NCBI GenBank assembly: GCA_965276715.1
Contig: OZ255622.1
Span: 1,364,001 to 1,428,000, forward strand
DNA: 64,000 bases
Direction: 5' to 3'
DNA from: CAXTPV01 sp965276715
GTDB taxonomy: Bacteria; Pseudomonadota; Alphaproteobacteria; Acetobacterales; Acetobacteraceae
Every line of letters starts with the position of its first letter. Position 1 is the first letter of the stretch. The translations under genes were made by a program, and so were the position numbers. Below are positions 1 to 8,414 of the stretch, piece after piece. The notes under the pieces were generated by a model. It saw only the letters and a program-made list of their open reading frames with translations. It did no database searches and was not told where the DNA came from.

Positions 1-124
1 CGGATCGGTCAAGGCCGACAACGCGGCCGCCATCCTCGCGGTCCCGGAAGTCGGGGGCGCGCTGGTGGGTGGAGCCAGCCTGAGTGGCGACGATTTCCTC
101 GCCATCTGGCGTGCCGCCCGATGA
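1..124 (+). CDS. tpiA: Triosephosphate isomerase, C-terminal end (5' truncated by window)
   Basis: Only the last 40 residues are in the window. They read GSVKADNAAAI, then PEVGGALVGGASL, the phosphate-binding C-terminal loop typical of triosephosphate isomerase, which interconverts dihydroxyacetone phosphate and glyceraldehyde 3-phosphate in glycolysis. The frame begins at base 2 and stops with TGA at 122-124. That stop overlaps the ATG of secG by four bases (ATGA), so the two are probably translationally coupled. The tpiA-secG-pyrG-kdsA order is a conserved arrangement in alphaproteobacteria. Confidence 0.9.
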   Translation, partial: GSVKADNAAAILAVPEVGGALVGGASLSGDDFLAIWRAAR

Positions 125-465
125 TCCCGGCGCTTCTCGTGGTCCACCTTCTCGTCACGCTGGCGCTGATCGCGATCGTGCTGATCCAGCGCAGCGAAGG
201 CGGCGGCCTGGGCATCGGTGCCACCCAAGGCATGGGCTCGTTCATGTCGGGCCGCGGGACAGCCAACCTGCTCACCCGCGGCACCTCCGTGCTTGCCGTC
301 ACCTTCATGGCGCTGTCGCTGCTACTGGCCGTGCTGAACCGCGGCACGGCCGGGGTGGGCAACGACATCCTGGCCACGCCGCGCGCCGCCAGCCATGTGT
401 CGGCCAGTCACCCGCAACCGGTGAAGGCGCCGCTGCCGAGCACGCCCGCCGTTCCGACCAGGTGA
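121..465 (+). CDS. secG: Protein translocase subunit SecG
   Basis: Encodes 114 residues. SecG is the small, non-essential inner-membrane partner of SecY and SecE in the Sec translocon. The sequence shows a first hydrophobic segment at about residues 4-22, the conserved cytoplasmic loop with IQRSEGGGLG and an FMSGRGTANLL segment, and a second hydrophobic helix at about 52-74. This is the normal two-helix SecG topology, followed by a low-complexity Ala/Pro tail. The start overlaps the tpiA stop (ATGA), and its own stop overlaps the GTG start of the next gene, so three genes run as a coupled set. Confidence 0.93.
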   Translation: MIPALLVVHLLVTLALIAIVLIQRSEGGGLGIGATQGMGSFMSGRGTANLLTRGTSVLAVTFMALSLLLAVLNRGTAGVGNDILATPRAASHVSASHPQPVKAPLPSTPAVPTR

Positions 466-1787
466 CAGTGGATCCGGTCGTCATCGTGGGCGCCGGCGCC
501 GCCGGCCTCGCGGCGGCGGCCCATCTGCGCCGGCACGGCCTGGAGACGATCATCGTCGAGGCCGCGCGCACCGTGGGCGGCCGCGCCCGCACCACCCGCC
601 CGGCGCTGCTGCGCGGCGCGTGGCTCGACGAGGGCGCCGCGTGGCTGCACGCGCCGGACCGCAATCCGGTCGTGCCGCTCGCCCGGGCCGCCGGCATCCC
701 GCTCAAGGAGGCTTTCCCCGAGCGCTCGCGCCAATTGTTCACGGACGGCCGCCGCGCGACGAGCGCCGAGGAGCGGGCCTACGAAGAGGCCGGGACGCGC
801 TGGCACGACACGATCATGACCCGTGCCGGGGAGGCCGACCGCACCCTTGCCGAGGCCGCCGGCGCCGTCCGCGGCGACCCTTGGATCGCCAACGTCGAGA
901 CTTGGGAAGCGGCCATCATCGCCGCCGCCGACGCCGACCAGCTCGGTGTCGAGGACTGGCATGCCAACGAACTTCCGGGCGGCGACCTCATGCCGCGCGA
1001 TGGCGGCCTGGGCGCGATGCTCGCGGCCCTGCTCCCGCCCGACGCCGGCCCGGTCACGCTTCAGGCCGCCGTGACCCATATCGACCGGACGCAGGCCGGC
1101 CACGTCCTCGTCCACACCGGGAACGGCACGCTGCGCGCGAGCCACGTCATCGTCACCGTCTCGACGGGCGTGCTCCGCGCCGAGACGATCAGGCACACCC
1201 CGCCGCTTCCCGCCGCCACGACGGACGCGATCGCGCGCCTGCCGATGGGTCTGCTCAGCCGCCTCGTGCTGGCGCTCGATCCCGCCACCGACGACCGCCT
1301 CGACTTCGCTCGCGGCGAGGAGGGCCTCATCGAGCGCCACCTTCGCCCCGGCGAGCCCGCCATCCTGTTCGGCGCGTTTCCGCGCGGGGAGCCCCATGTG
1401 ATCGGCTTTCATGGCGGTCGCACCGCCTGGTCGCTTGCCGCGGATCACGACGCCGCCAACGACTTCGCCCGCACCGTGCTCGCGTCCCTGTATGGCGCGG
1501 CCCGTATCGCCAGGGCCCTCGCCCCAGGATGCCACGCCACCGACTGGGGCACGGACCCGCACTTCCTCGGCGCCTACGCGTATGCCGGCGCCGGCGACTT
1601 TCCTGCCCGCGCCGCCCTGGCCGAACCCGTCGACGGTGGCCGCCTCCAGTTCGCGGGCGAAGCCACCCAGTCGACCGGGCTCGCCGGCACCGTCGGCGGC
1701 GCCATCCTGTCCGGACGCCACGCGGCCTCCATCGTTCTGCAGGCCCGCGACAAACCGCCAGGCGCCAGGTTCACGCCACGCCGATAA
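462..1787 (+). CDS. Flavin monoamine oxidase-family FAD-dependent oxidoreductase
   Basis: Encodes 441 residues from GTG 462, which overlaps the secG TGA as GTGA; a second GTG at 468 is a possible alternative. The N-terminus has the dinucleotide-binding motif GAGAAG (about residues 10-15), the ribose-binding E33 and the GGR motif at about 39-41 of the amine oxidase/phytoene desaturase superfamily. The C-terminus has a matching FAD-contact segment (FAGEATQ, then LAGTVGGAILSG). Members oxidise amines or related substrates with FAD. The substrate is not predictable here, and no signal peptide is seen. Its place between secG and pyrG suggests co-transcription but not a shared pathway. Confidence 0.85.
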   Translation: MTVDPVVIVGAGAAGLAAAAHLRRHGLETIIVEAARTVGGRARTTRPALLRGAWLDEGAAWLHAPDRNPVVPLARAAGIPLKEAFPERSRQLFTDGRRATSAEERAYEEAGTRWHDTIMTRAGEADRTLAEAAGAVRGDPWIANVETWEAAIIAAADADQLGVEDWHANELPGGDLMPRDGGLGAMLAALLPPDAGPVTLQAAVTHIDRTQAGHVLVHTGNGTLRASHVIVTVSTGVLRAETIRHTPPLPAATTDAIARLPMGLLSRLVLALDPATDDRLDFARGEEGLIERHLRPGEPAILFGAFPRGEPHVIGFHGGRTAWSLAADHDAANDFARTVLASLYGAARIARALAPGCHATDWGTDPHFLGAYAYAGAGDFPARAALAEPVDGGRLQFAGEATQSTGLAGTVGGAILSGRHAASIVLQARDKPPGARFTPRR

Positions 1788-1806
1788 CAGGCTACGACAA
1801 CCGCCC

Positions 1807-3453
1807 ATGACGCGGTTCGTCTTCATCACCGGCGGCGTGGTTTCCTCTCTCGGCAAGGGCATCGCCTCGGCGGCCCTGGCCTCGCTCCTGCAAGCGCGCG
1901 GCTACTCGGTGCGGCTGCGCAAGCTCGACCCCTATCTCAACGTCGATCCGGGGACGATGAGCCCCTATCAGCACGGCGAGGTGTTCGTCACCGACGACGG
2001 CGCGGAGACGGACCTGGACCTCGGCCACTACGAGCGCTTCACCGGCGTGCATGCCACGAAGGCGGACAACGCCACCACGGGCCGCATCTATTCCTACGTG
2101 ATCGCGAAGGAACGTCGCGGCGACTATCTCGGCGCGACCGTCCAGGTGATCCCGCACATCACCGACGCGATCAAGGACGCCGTCATCTCCGGCACCGACG
2201 GCCACGATTTCGCGCTGATCGAGATCGGCGGCACCGTCGGCGACATCGAGAGCCTGCCGTTCCTCGAGGCGATCCGCCAGCTCCGCAACGACCTCGGCGC
2301 GGCGCGCACCATGTTCGTCCACCTCACCCTGGTGCCCTACATTCCGTCCGCCGGCGAACTCAAGACCAAGCCGACCCAGCACTCCGTCAAGGAGCTTCAG
2401 AACGTCGGCATCCAGCCGCAGATGCTGCTCTGCCGCTGCGACCGCCCGATCCCGGACGCCGAGCGCCGCAAGATCGCCAATTTCTGCAACGTCCGCGCCG
2501 AATCGGTCATCGCGGCACTCGACGTCGACACGATCTACGCGGTCCCGATCGCCTATCACGAGGCGGGCATGGACCGCGAAGTCCTCCGCCATTTCGACCT
2601 GCCGCTGGACCATGCGCCCGATCTCGCGAACTGGAGGGCGATCGTTCAAACGACGCGCCATCCGGAAGGCGAGGTGCGCATCGCGATCGTCGGCAAATAC
2701 ACCAACCTGCTCGACAGCTACAAAAGCCTGATCGAGGCGTTGAACCATGGCGGCATCGCCAACAAGGTCCGCGTGAACATCGATTGGCTCGACGCGCAGA
2801 TCTTCGAGCGCGGCGCCGATGACCGCCACCGCGCGATCGCCCGTCTCGAGGATGTGCACGGCATCCTCGTTCCCGGCGGGTTCGGCGAGCGAGGAGCGGA
2901 AGGCAAGATCGAAGCCGTCCGCTTTGCCCGCGAGAACCGGATCCCGTTCTTTGGCATCTGCTTCGGCATGCAGATGGCGGTCATCGAGTGCGCCCGGAAC
3001 CTGGCGGGCGTCCAGGAAGCGAGCTCCACCGAATTCGGGCCCACCGACCACGCCGTCGTGGGCCTGCTCACCGAATGGGCCCGCGGCAACGAGATCGAAC
3101 GCCGCCGTCAGGGCGGCAATCTCGGCGGCACCATGCGCGTCGGCGCCTACCCGGCGTCACTGGTCGACGGCAGCCGCGTCCGCGCCACATACGACGATGA
3201 AGCCGAGATCGAGGAACGCCACCGCCACCGTTTCGAGGTCAACATCCATTACCGCGACCAGCTCGAAGCCGCCGGCCTCAAGATCAGCGGCCTCTCGCCG
3301 GACGGCGTGTTGCCGGAGATCGTCGAGTATCCAGACCACCCATGGTTCATCGGGGTGCAGTTCCATCCGGAGTTGAAATCCAAGCCTTTCGCGCCGCATC
3401 CCTTGTTCGCGGGATTCATTGAAGCTGCAGTGCAGCAGAGCCGGCTCGTCTGA
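1807..3453 (+). CDS. pyrG: CTP synthase (glutamine-hydrolysing)
   Basis: Encodes 548 residues, the usual length. CTP synthase makes CTP from UTP, ATP and glutamine, the last step of de novo pyrimidine synthesis. The N-terminal synthetase domain starts FVFITGGVVSSLGKG, the ATP-binding loop, followed by the LDPYLNVDPGTMSP segment. The C-terminal glutamine amidotransferase domain has the nucleophile elbow GICFGMQ with the catalytic Cys, and the downstream VQFHPE that supplies His and Glu. The ATG at 1807 was chosen because the family begins exactly there. The frame is open far upstream, but that part overlaps the preceding oxidoreductase gene. Confidence 0.97.
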   Translation: MTRFVFITGGVVSSLGKGIASAALASLLQARGYSVRLRKLDPYLNVDPGTMSPYQHGEVFVTDDGAETDLDLGHYERFTGVHATKADNATTGRIYSYVIAKERRGDYLGATVQVIPHITDAIKDAVISGTDGHDFALIEIGGTVGDIESLPFLEAIRQLRNDLGAARTMFVHLTLVPYIPSAGELKTKPTQHSVKELQNVGIQPQMLLCRCDRPIPDAERRKIANFCNVRAESVIAALDVDTIYAVPIAYHEAGMDREVLRHFDLPLDHAPDLANWRAIVQTTRHPEGEVRIAIVGKYTNLLDSYKSLIEALNHGGIANKVRVNIDWLDAQIFERGADDRHRAIARLEDVHGILVPGGFGERGAEGKIEAVRFARENRIPFFGICFGMQMAVIECARNLAGVQEASSTEFGPTDHAVVGLLTEWARGNEIERRRQGGNLGGTMRVGAYPASLVDGSRVRATYDDEAEIEERHRHRFEVNIHYRDQLEAAGLKISGLSPDGVLPEIVEYPDHPWFIGVQFHPELKSKPFAPHPLFAGFIEAAVQQSRLV

Positions 3454-3461
3454 AGGGAAGG

Positions 3462-3503
3462 CCAGGGCGCTGCCCTGGACCCGCCAAAGGCAGGCGCCTT
3501 TGG
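3462..3503. repeat. Double-hairpin intergenic element, copy 1
   Basis: Two perfect inverted repeats lie in the 74-base pyrG-kdsA spacer. A 7-bp stem CCAGGGC/GCCCTGG with loop GCT spans 3462-3478, and an 8-bp stem CCAAAGGC/GCCTTTGG with a 4-base loop spans 3484-3503. No run of T follows, so simple intrinsic termination is not obvious, and the two genes point the same way. A similarly built pair of hairpins occurs at 11183-11226, which suggests a dispersed REP-like family. Confidence 0.7.
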
Positions 3504-3527
3504 AGACCATCATCAAGAAAGCGAACG

Positions 3528-4349
3528 ATGCCTGACGTGACCATTGGCGACATCACAGTGGGGAACGATCTGCCACTGGTTCTCGTGTCGGGACCTTGCC
3601 AGATCGAAAGCGCCGAACACGCGGACGAATGCGCGGCAGCCTTGGTCGAGATCACGTCAGGGCTGAACATCCCTCTCATCTTCAAGTCGAGCTACGACAA
3701 GGCCAATCGCACGAGCGGTGCGGCACAACGCGGCGTCGGCCTCGCCAAGGGTCTGCAGGTCCTGGCCGACATCCGCGAGCGGTACAGGGTCCCCGTGCTG
3801 ACCGACGTTCACGAGCGGGAGCATTGCCGCCCGACCGCGGAGGCCGTCGACGTGCTGCAGATCCCCGCGTTTCTGTGCCGCCAGACCGATCTGCTGATTG
3901 CCGCCGGCGAGACAGGGGCCGCGATCAACGTCAAGAAGGGCCAGTTCCTCGCGCCCTGGGACATGGAGAACGTCGCCAGGAAGATCTCCGATACGGGAAA
4001 CGAGCGCATCCTGCTCTGCGAGCGCGGCACGAGCTTCGGCTACAACACGCTGGTGAGCGACATGCGCTCGATCCCGATCATGAAGCGCACCGGCTACCCG
4101 GTGGTGTTCGACGCCACCCACAGCGTCCAGCAACCCGGCGGCGAAGGCACCCAATCGGGAGGCCAGAGGGAGTTCGCGCCCGTCCTCGCGACCGCCGCGG
4201 TGGCGGTCGGCGTGGCCGCGGTGTTCATCGAGGCGCATCCGAGACCCGACCAGGCGCCCAGCGATGGCGCCACGATGATCCCGCTTCGCGACATGTCGCG
4301 TCTGCTTGGTCGCTTGATCGCGCTCGATCGCCTGGCCGTGCCGGTCTAG
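3528..4349 (+). CDS. kdsA: 3-deoxy-8-phosphooctulonate (KDO-8-P) synthase
   Basis: Encodes 273 residues, normal for KdsA. The cytoplasmic enzyme condenses phosphoenolpyruvate with arabinose 5-phosphate to give KDO-8-phosphate for the lipopolysaccharide inner core. Visible family features are VSGPCQIES near the N-terminus, FKSSYDKANRTS (substrate loop), VLTDVHE, IPAFLCRQTDLL, NVKKGQFLAPW and the C-terminal FIEAHP-type segment. It follows pyrG after a hairpin-bearing spacer. The stop TAG (4347-4349) overlaps head-on with the hsdM stop, so kdsA ends exactly where the restriction-modification operon begins. Confidence 0.96.
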   Translation: MPDVTIGDITVGNDLPLVLVSGPCQIESAEHADECAAALVEITSGLNIPLIFKSSYDKANRTSGAAQRGVGLAKGLQVLADIRERYRVPVLTDVHEREHCRPTAEAVDVLQIPAFLCRQTDLLIAAGETGAAINVKKGQFLAPWDMENVARKISDTGNERILLCERGTSFGYNTLVSDMRSIPIMKRTGYPVVFDATHSVQQPGGEGTQSGGQREFAPVLATAAVAVGVAAVFIEAHPRPDQAPSDGATMIPLRDMSRLLGRLIALDRLAVPV

Positions 4350-5848
4350 CTCGGATTTGCTGCAGTGTCGGACGGAAACTGCACTGGTCCTGCATTCGCC
4401 CCTGCTTCAGCAAGAGCTTTCGCAACGGACTGGAAGCGTGACAGTGCCGTCTCCAGGCTCTCGACGATCTCGGCGACGACCTGTTCGGGAGGCGGCAGGA
4501 GGTCGGGGTCGTCGAAGGCGTCGTCGCGCAGCCAGAACAGGTCGAGGTTGGCCTTGTCGCGGCCAAGGAGTTGGTCGAGCGGGTAGCGCTTGAAACGTTC
4601 GCTTTCCTCGCGCTCGGCGCGTCGGCCGGGACGATAGCAGGCGACGAAATCGTCGAGGTCGGCGCGGACGAGGGGCCGTTCCTTCAAGGTGAAGCGCTTG
4701 TTGGTGCGCAGGTCGTAGATCCAGAGCGCCATCGTGGCGGCCTGCTCGGATGGTGGCTTGCGGTCGAAGAAGAGCACGTTGGCCTTCACGCCCTGCTTGT
4801 AGAAGATGCCGGTGGGCAGGCGCAGCAGCGTGTGGAAGTCGAAGTTCCTGAGCAGGCGGCGCCGGATGGTCTCGCCGGCGCCGCCCTCGAAGAGGACGTT
4901 GTCGGGGAGGACGACGGCGGCACGGCCGTCGGGCGCGAGCACGGTCATGATGTGCTGGAGGAAATTGAGCTGCTTGTTGGACGTGGTGACGAAGAAGTCC
5001 GAGCGGTCGTAGTCCTCGCGCTCGCTGTCGATCTCGCCGTCGTCGCGGACGATGCGGTAGCTCTGCTTTCGGCCGAAGGGCGGGTTGGTGAGGATGATGT
5101 CGTAGGTCCGGCCGCCGGCGCCGAGCAGGGCATCCTTGGCCTCGACGATGGAGTCGGCCCCGGTGATGCCGTGCAGATAGAGGTTCATGGCGGCGAGGCG
5201 GACGACTTCGGGGACCACATCGACACCGGAGAACCTGCTGCGCAGCGCGGAATAGACCGAGCGGTCGCGGGCGTGCGGGTGCTGCTTCATGCGCGCCCAG
5301 GCGGCGAGCAGGAAACCGGCGGTGCCGCAGGCGGGATCGTGGACGGTCTGGCTCGGTCGAGGATCGACGACTTCGACCATGGCTTCGATGAGCGGGCGCG
5401 GGGTGAAGTATTGGCCAGCGCCCGACTTGACGTCCTCGGCGTTGCGGGCGAGCAGGCCTTCGTAGATTTCGCCCTTCACGTCGACGGAGAGGCTGAGCCA
5501 GGTCGCTTCGTCGATGAGGCCGACGAGGCGGCGGAGCCTGGCGGGATCCTGGATTTCGTTCTGGGCCTTGAGGAAGATCGCGCCGATGATGCCGCCCTGA
5601 CGGGACAGGGTTTCGAGCAGGGCGGCGTAGGCGACGCCGAGCTCCTCGCCGGCGAGATGGCGGATGTCGGTCCAGCGGGCGCCGTCGGCGAGCAGCGAGG
5701 GCTCGTCCATGAGAGTGACGCGCTCGTCGTCCATCTTGAGGAAGAGGAGGTAGGAGATCTGCGAGATGTAGGCCTGGTATGAGACGCCCTGGTCGCGGAG
5801 AACGTGGGCGAAGTTCCAGACCTTGGCGACGAGGGAGGCGGAGCTCAT
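4346..5848 (-). CDS. hsdM: Type I restriction-modification DNA methyltransferase subunit HsdM
   Basis: Encodes 500 residues. HsdM carries out N6-adenine methylation in the type I complex with HsdS. The N-terminal helical region (about residues 1-130) is followed by the SAM-binding motif DPACGTAGF (about 171-179) and the catalytic NPPF motif (about 255-258), the signature of an N6-adenine methylase. The ATG at 5848 was chosen because family homology starts at MSSASLVAKVWNFA; it overlaps the stop of the upstream small gene by four bases. It is the last gene of the hsdR-vapBC-hsdS-orf-hsdM transcript. Its stop codon shares the CTAG tetranucleotide with the convergent kdsA stop. Confidence 0.95.
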   Translation of the reverse strand: MSSASLVAKVWNFAHVLRDQGVSYQAYISQISYLLFLKMDDERVTLMDEPSLLADGARWTDIRHLAGEELGVAYAALLETLSRQGGIIGAIFLKAQNEIQDPARLRRLVGLIDEATWLSLSVDVKGEIYEGLLARNAEDVKSGAGQYFTPRPLIEAMVEVVDPRPSQTVHDPACGTAGFLLAAWARMKQHPHARDRSVYSALRSRFSGVDVVPEVVRLAAMNLYLHGITGADSIVEAKDALLGAGGRTYDIILTNPPFGRKQSYRIVRDDGEIDSEREDYDRSDFFVTTSNKQLNFLQHIMTVLAPDGRAAVVLPDNVLFEGGAGETIRRRLLRNFDFHTLLRLPTGIFYKQGVKANVLFFDRKPPSEQAATMALWIYDLRTNKRFTLKERPLVRADLDDFVACYRPGRRAEREESERFKRYPLDQLLGRDKANLDLFWLRDDAFDDPDLLPPPEQVVAEIVESLETALSRFQSVAKALAEAGANAGPVQFPSDTAANPS

Positions 5849-6231
5849 GGGGCGTTCGGTCCGGGCAGGGTGATCTCGTACTGGCAAGGTCGATCCGGCC
5901 TGGGCTGGCCCCAAGTCCGTGCGAGCCTCTCGTCGAAATAGATGACCGTCCAGTCGGGGAGTGCCGCCTTGACGGCGCGGGCGATCTCGAGGCCCTCGGC
6001 GGCGAAGGGAATGAAGCCGGGTTCTGCGCGATATTTTCCGGCGTCGAAGGACCGATCGTGCAGGATGTCGTAGGTCGCCTGCCACCGACGGATGCGCTCG
6101 ATGAGCGTGGTCGGGATCGGCAGTCCATCGGCGTCGCCGGCGCACCCGTCCTTGTGCCAGACGCCATCGCAAAAGACGTCGCACATGATGCGAACCCAAC
6201 GGTCGTCGGTGAAGCTCGGCTCTTCGCTCAC
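5845..6231 (-). CDS. Uncharacterised protein inside the type I R-M operon
   Basis: Encodes 128 residues that I cannot place in a named family. It starts with GTG overlapping the hsdS stop (GTGA), and its TGA overlaps the hsdM ATG, so it is tightly coupled to both. The protein is acidic and soluble-looking, with several Trp residues, two Cys in the first quarter (MCDVFCDGVWHKDGC), and no signal peptide or membrane segment. Its strict embedding between specificity and methylase genes suggests a role in, or co-selection with, the R-M system. That is inference from position only. Confidence 0.75.
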   Translation of the reverse strand: MSEEPSFTDDRWVRIMCDVFCDGVWHKDGCAGDADGLPIPTTLIERIRRWQATYDILHDRSFDAGKYRAEPGFIPFAAEGLEIARAVKAALPDWTVIYFDERLARTWGQPRPDRPCQYEITLPGPNAP

Positions 6232-7729
6232 GCACGGCTCCGGCGTTTGGAACGATCGTCGCGCGGCTCGGCGCGGAGGCGGTCGATGAGCACGGAGGCT
6301 GGTTCGTCGTTGGGGTCCTGCGGGACGAGGCGGCCCTCGAAGGCGGCTTTAAGGACGGATTCCTTCAGGCGAGCGGCGTCGGCGGACGCATCTTCAAGCA
6401 TCGCTTGAATGTCAGAGAAGGCTTCCATTGCTTCATTAGCGTGGCGAATGATCTCAACCACCTCGCCTTGTGACGGCACTGGAAAAGCAGCGAAGCCAAG
6501 CTCGACTGGCTTACATTGTATTGCCCGGCCGAACTCGCAATTTGACCCATCATCCACTGACGAACGATCGGCGACTCAAAGAAAATGGAGAGCCACCGCC
6601 AAATCGTCTCGTCACCTAGCAGACGGAAACGAATAAGATACGACGCAAAGTATGTCGGTTTGCTGAAAAGATCGAGCGCGACTCCAGCCCTACCAATCAG
6701 GCTCTGGCTACCATTAGTCCTAACTACAAGAAGGTCACCAGGAAATACAAAATCTGCCGGTTCAAGTGTGATTTGATCGACGGCAAACTTCATGTTTTCG
6801 TAGCTAACTTTTCCGTCGCGGATATTCGGAATACGCAGAACCGGCGCCCCGGCCGCTCGCACGTCGCACTTTATGGAGGTTCCATACGAGCTTGCCCATG
6901 ACAGATCGGATAATTCGATCCACGCCCACCTATCGGGGAGATCAAAAGGTGGGGCTGGATGAGATGGTTCGATCTCGCCTCCGTTACGTCGCCGACCTTT
7001 GATGCGTCTGGTTGGCAATCTCTCGGCGCGAAGGCCAGCGATGTGATCGTGACCGGTTTCGATGGCGGGGCTGGCGGCGCGCCAGTCTTTTGTGAGTTCG
7101 CCGGTGACGGCGGCCTTGAGGAGCGCTCGGCGGAAGACTTCGAGCTCCTTTCGGGCCTGCTTCAGAGCGACCTCGCCTTCGGCGATTTCGGCGAAGAGCG
7201 CGTCGATGCGGGCGACGATGCGGCGCTGTTCGGCGAGGGGCGGAAGGGGGATTGACTGGGCTTTCACGTCTGCGTCGAGCACTGCGGGCGGGCTATTTCC
7301 ACGCTGAGCCTTTGTAAGCCACGCAACGAAGCGGTCGGATCGTGTGAAGTAGTTGAGATAGTGCGCGCTAATCGCCGGCCTCAACACGCAAAATGCTGTC
7401 GAGACAATGGTGTTTGGCGTCGCGTCGTCGAGGATCGCATTATTGCGAAGATACACGCGCACGCAAGAGAGTAGCGTGTCGCCAAGCTGCGCAACCTGGC
7501 GAGCGCGGGACGGAGCATCGGCGCCCATCAAGTTTTGCGGTGACGCAATCTGGCCGTTTTGCATCGCGCTGACGTCTATATACCGGAACTGCTTGGCCGC
7601 CATTTCGCGCCGAGGATCGATCCTCCTTACCGGCTTCGTGACTTCATCGATGGTGGTCCAGCACCAATCCTTCGGCAAATGCCACGGCCCCCGGCTCGCT
7701 TCATTCCGCACGACGACACTCGCGTCCAT
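6228..7729 (-). pseudogene. hsdS: Type I restriction specificity subunit HsdS, frameshifted
   Basis: HsdS recognises the target DNA through two target-recognition domains separated by helical spacers. The first reading frame runs from ATG 7729 (overlapping the vapC stop as TGATG) to 6365. It holds TRD1, the central spacer with PLPPLAEQRRIVARIDALFAEI, and TRD2 (from about DRWAWIELSDL). The distal part, with PVPSQGEVVEII, a coiled-coil segment and VPQDPNDEPASVL, lies in another frame (6557-6228). The full span is 1502 bases, one short of 501 codons. The simplest fix is one missing base in the A4 run at 6483-6486 (T4 on the coding strand), giving L-L-F-P-V-P. Without the second spacer the protein is probably unable to assemble normally. 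A sequencing error is possible. Confidence 0.8.
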
Positions 7730-8139
7730 CAAGCAGCCCAGTCGGTGACGATCAGGCCGGGGATCCGGTCGAACTCGCGGCGGTTGGCGGTGACCAGGGC
7801 GGCGCCGGCGCGGCGGGCCTGGGCGGCGATGAGGGCGTCGTAGTTGCCGATCGGGGTCGCCTGGCGGCGAAGGTATGCTCGGATGTCGGCGGCCTCGCGC
7901 GCGTCCGCATCATCAAACGGCAGCAGGATCAGCCCTGCACTTGTGAGAAGCAGGGCAATGCTCTCCTCGTTCTCCCGGCGTCTGATGCTACAGGCGGCCC
8001 CAACCATAAGCTCGTGATAGACGATCATGGACAGAGCGACGCTGGTTCCAGTCTTCTGCGCCTGCATGAGTCGGACCCGCACCGTGGTCGGGCGGTCGTT
8101 GAGAACAGCGATGGCCGCGTTCGTGTCGAGATGGATCAA
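7729..8139 (-). CDS. vapC: PIN-domain toxin, VapC-like
   Basis: Encodes 136 residues, the usual VapC size. PIN-domain toxins are Mg-dependent RNases. The sequence begins IHLDTN (acidic D5), has E43 in YHELMVGA, D101 in IGNYDALIAA and the C-terminal VTANRREFDRIPGL, matching the conserved acidic cluster. The start is TTG 8139, overlapping the antitoxin TGA by four bases, and the stop overlaps the hsdS start by one base. The pair lies between hsdR and hsdS, which is unusual. It probably works as an addiction module stabilising the R-M operon (inference). Confidence 0.88.
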   Translation of the reverse strand: MIHLDTNAAIAVLNDRPTTVRVRLMQAQKTGTSVALSMIVYHELMVGAACSIRRRENEESIALLLTSAGLILLPFDDADAREAADIRAYLRRQATPIGNYDALIAAQARRAGAALVTANRREFDRIPGLIVTDWAA

Positions 8140-8378
8140 TCGTTGAACACCGCCCGCTCGGAAATATCTGTCGTCTGGTCACGGCCTTCCGCCATGAAGT
8201 CGTCGTCAATGAGCTGGTCGATCAGGGCCCAGGGGATGTCCGTCTGTTCCATCGGCTGCAGGATGACGCGGTCGCCAACCTTGCTGATCCGTACTTCGCG
8301 GCCCTCGAAGCGAAACTCCTTGGGAAGACGGACGGCCTGGCTGCGGCCGTGGGTGAAGAGTTTCGCGGTCGCGTTCAT
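8136..8378 (-). CDS. vapB: VapB-like antitoxin (AbrB-type swapped-hairpin)
   Basis: Encodes 80 residues. The N-terminus NATAKLFTHGRSQAVRLPKE is the classic VapB/AbrB-type DNA-binding domain, and the C-terminal half is the flexible toxin-binding part. The ATG at 8378 was chosen over the upstream in-frame ATG at 8405 because a strong ribosome binding site (AGGAGG, about 5 bases upstream) sits just before it and family homology begins there. It overlaps vapC by four bases. Antitoxins of this type usually repress their own promoter as a complex with the toxin. The 36-base gap to hsdR would have to hold any internal promoter. Confidence 0.87.
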   Translation of the reverse strand: MNATAKLFTHGRSQAVRLPKEFRFEGREVRISKVGDRVILQPMEQTDIPWALIDQLIDDDFMAEGRDQTTDISERAVFND

Positions 8379-8414
8379 GCCGTCCTCCTCGCGGTAGATA
8401 CCCATTGATGTATA

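Noticed and set aside
6483..6486. Phase-variable tract in hsdS
   Set aside because: A four-base homopolymer is too short to be a typical slippage switch; a plain frameshift or sequencing error is more likely.
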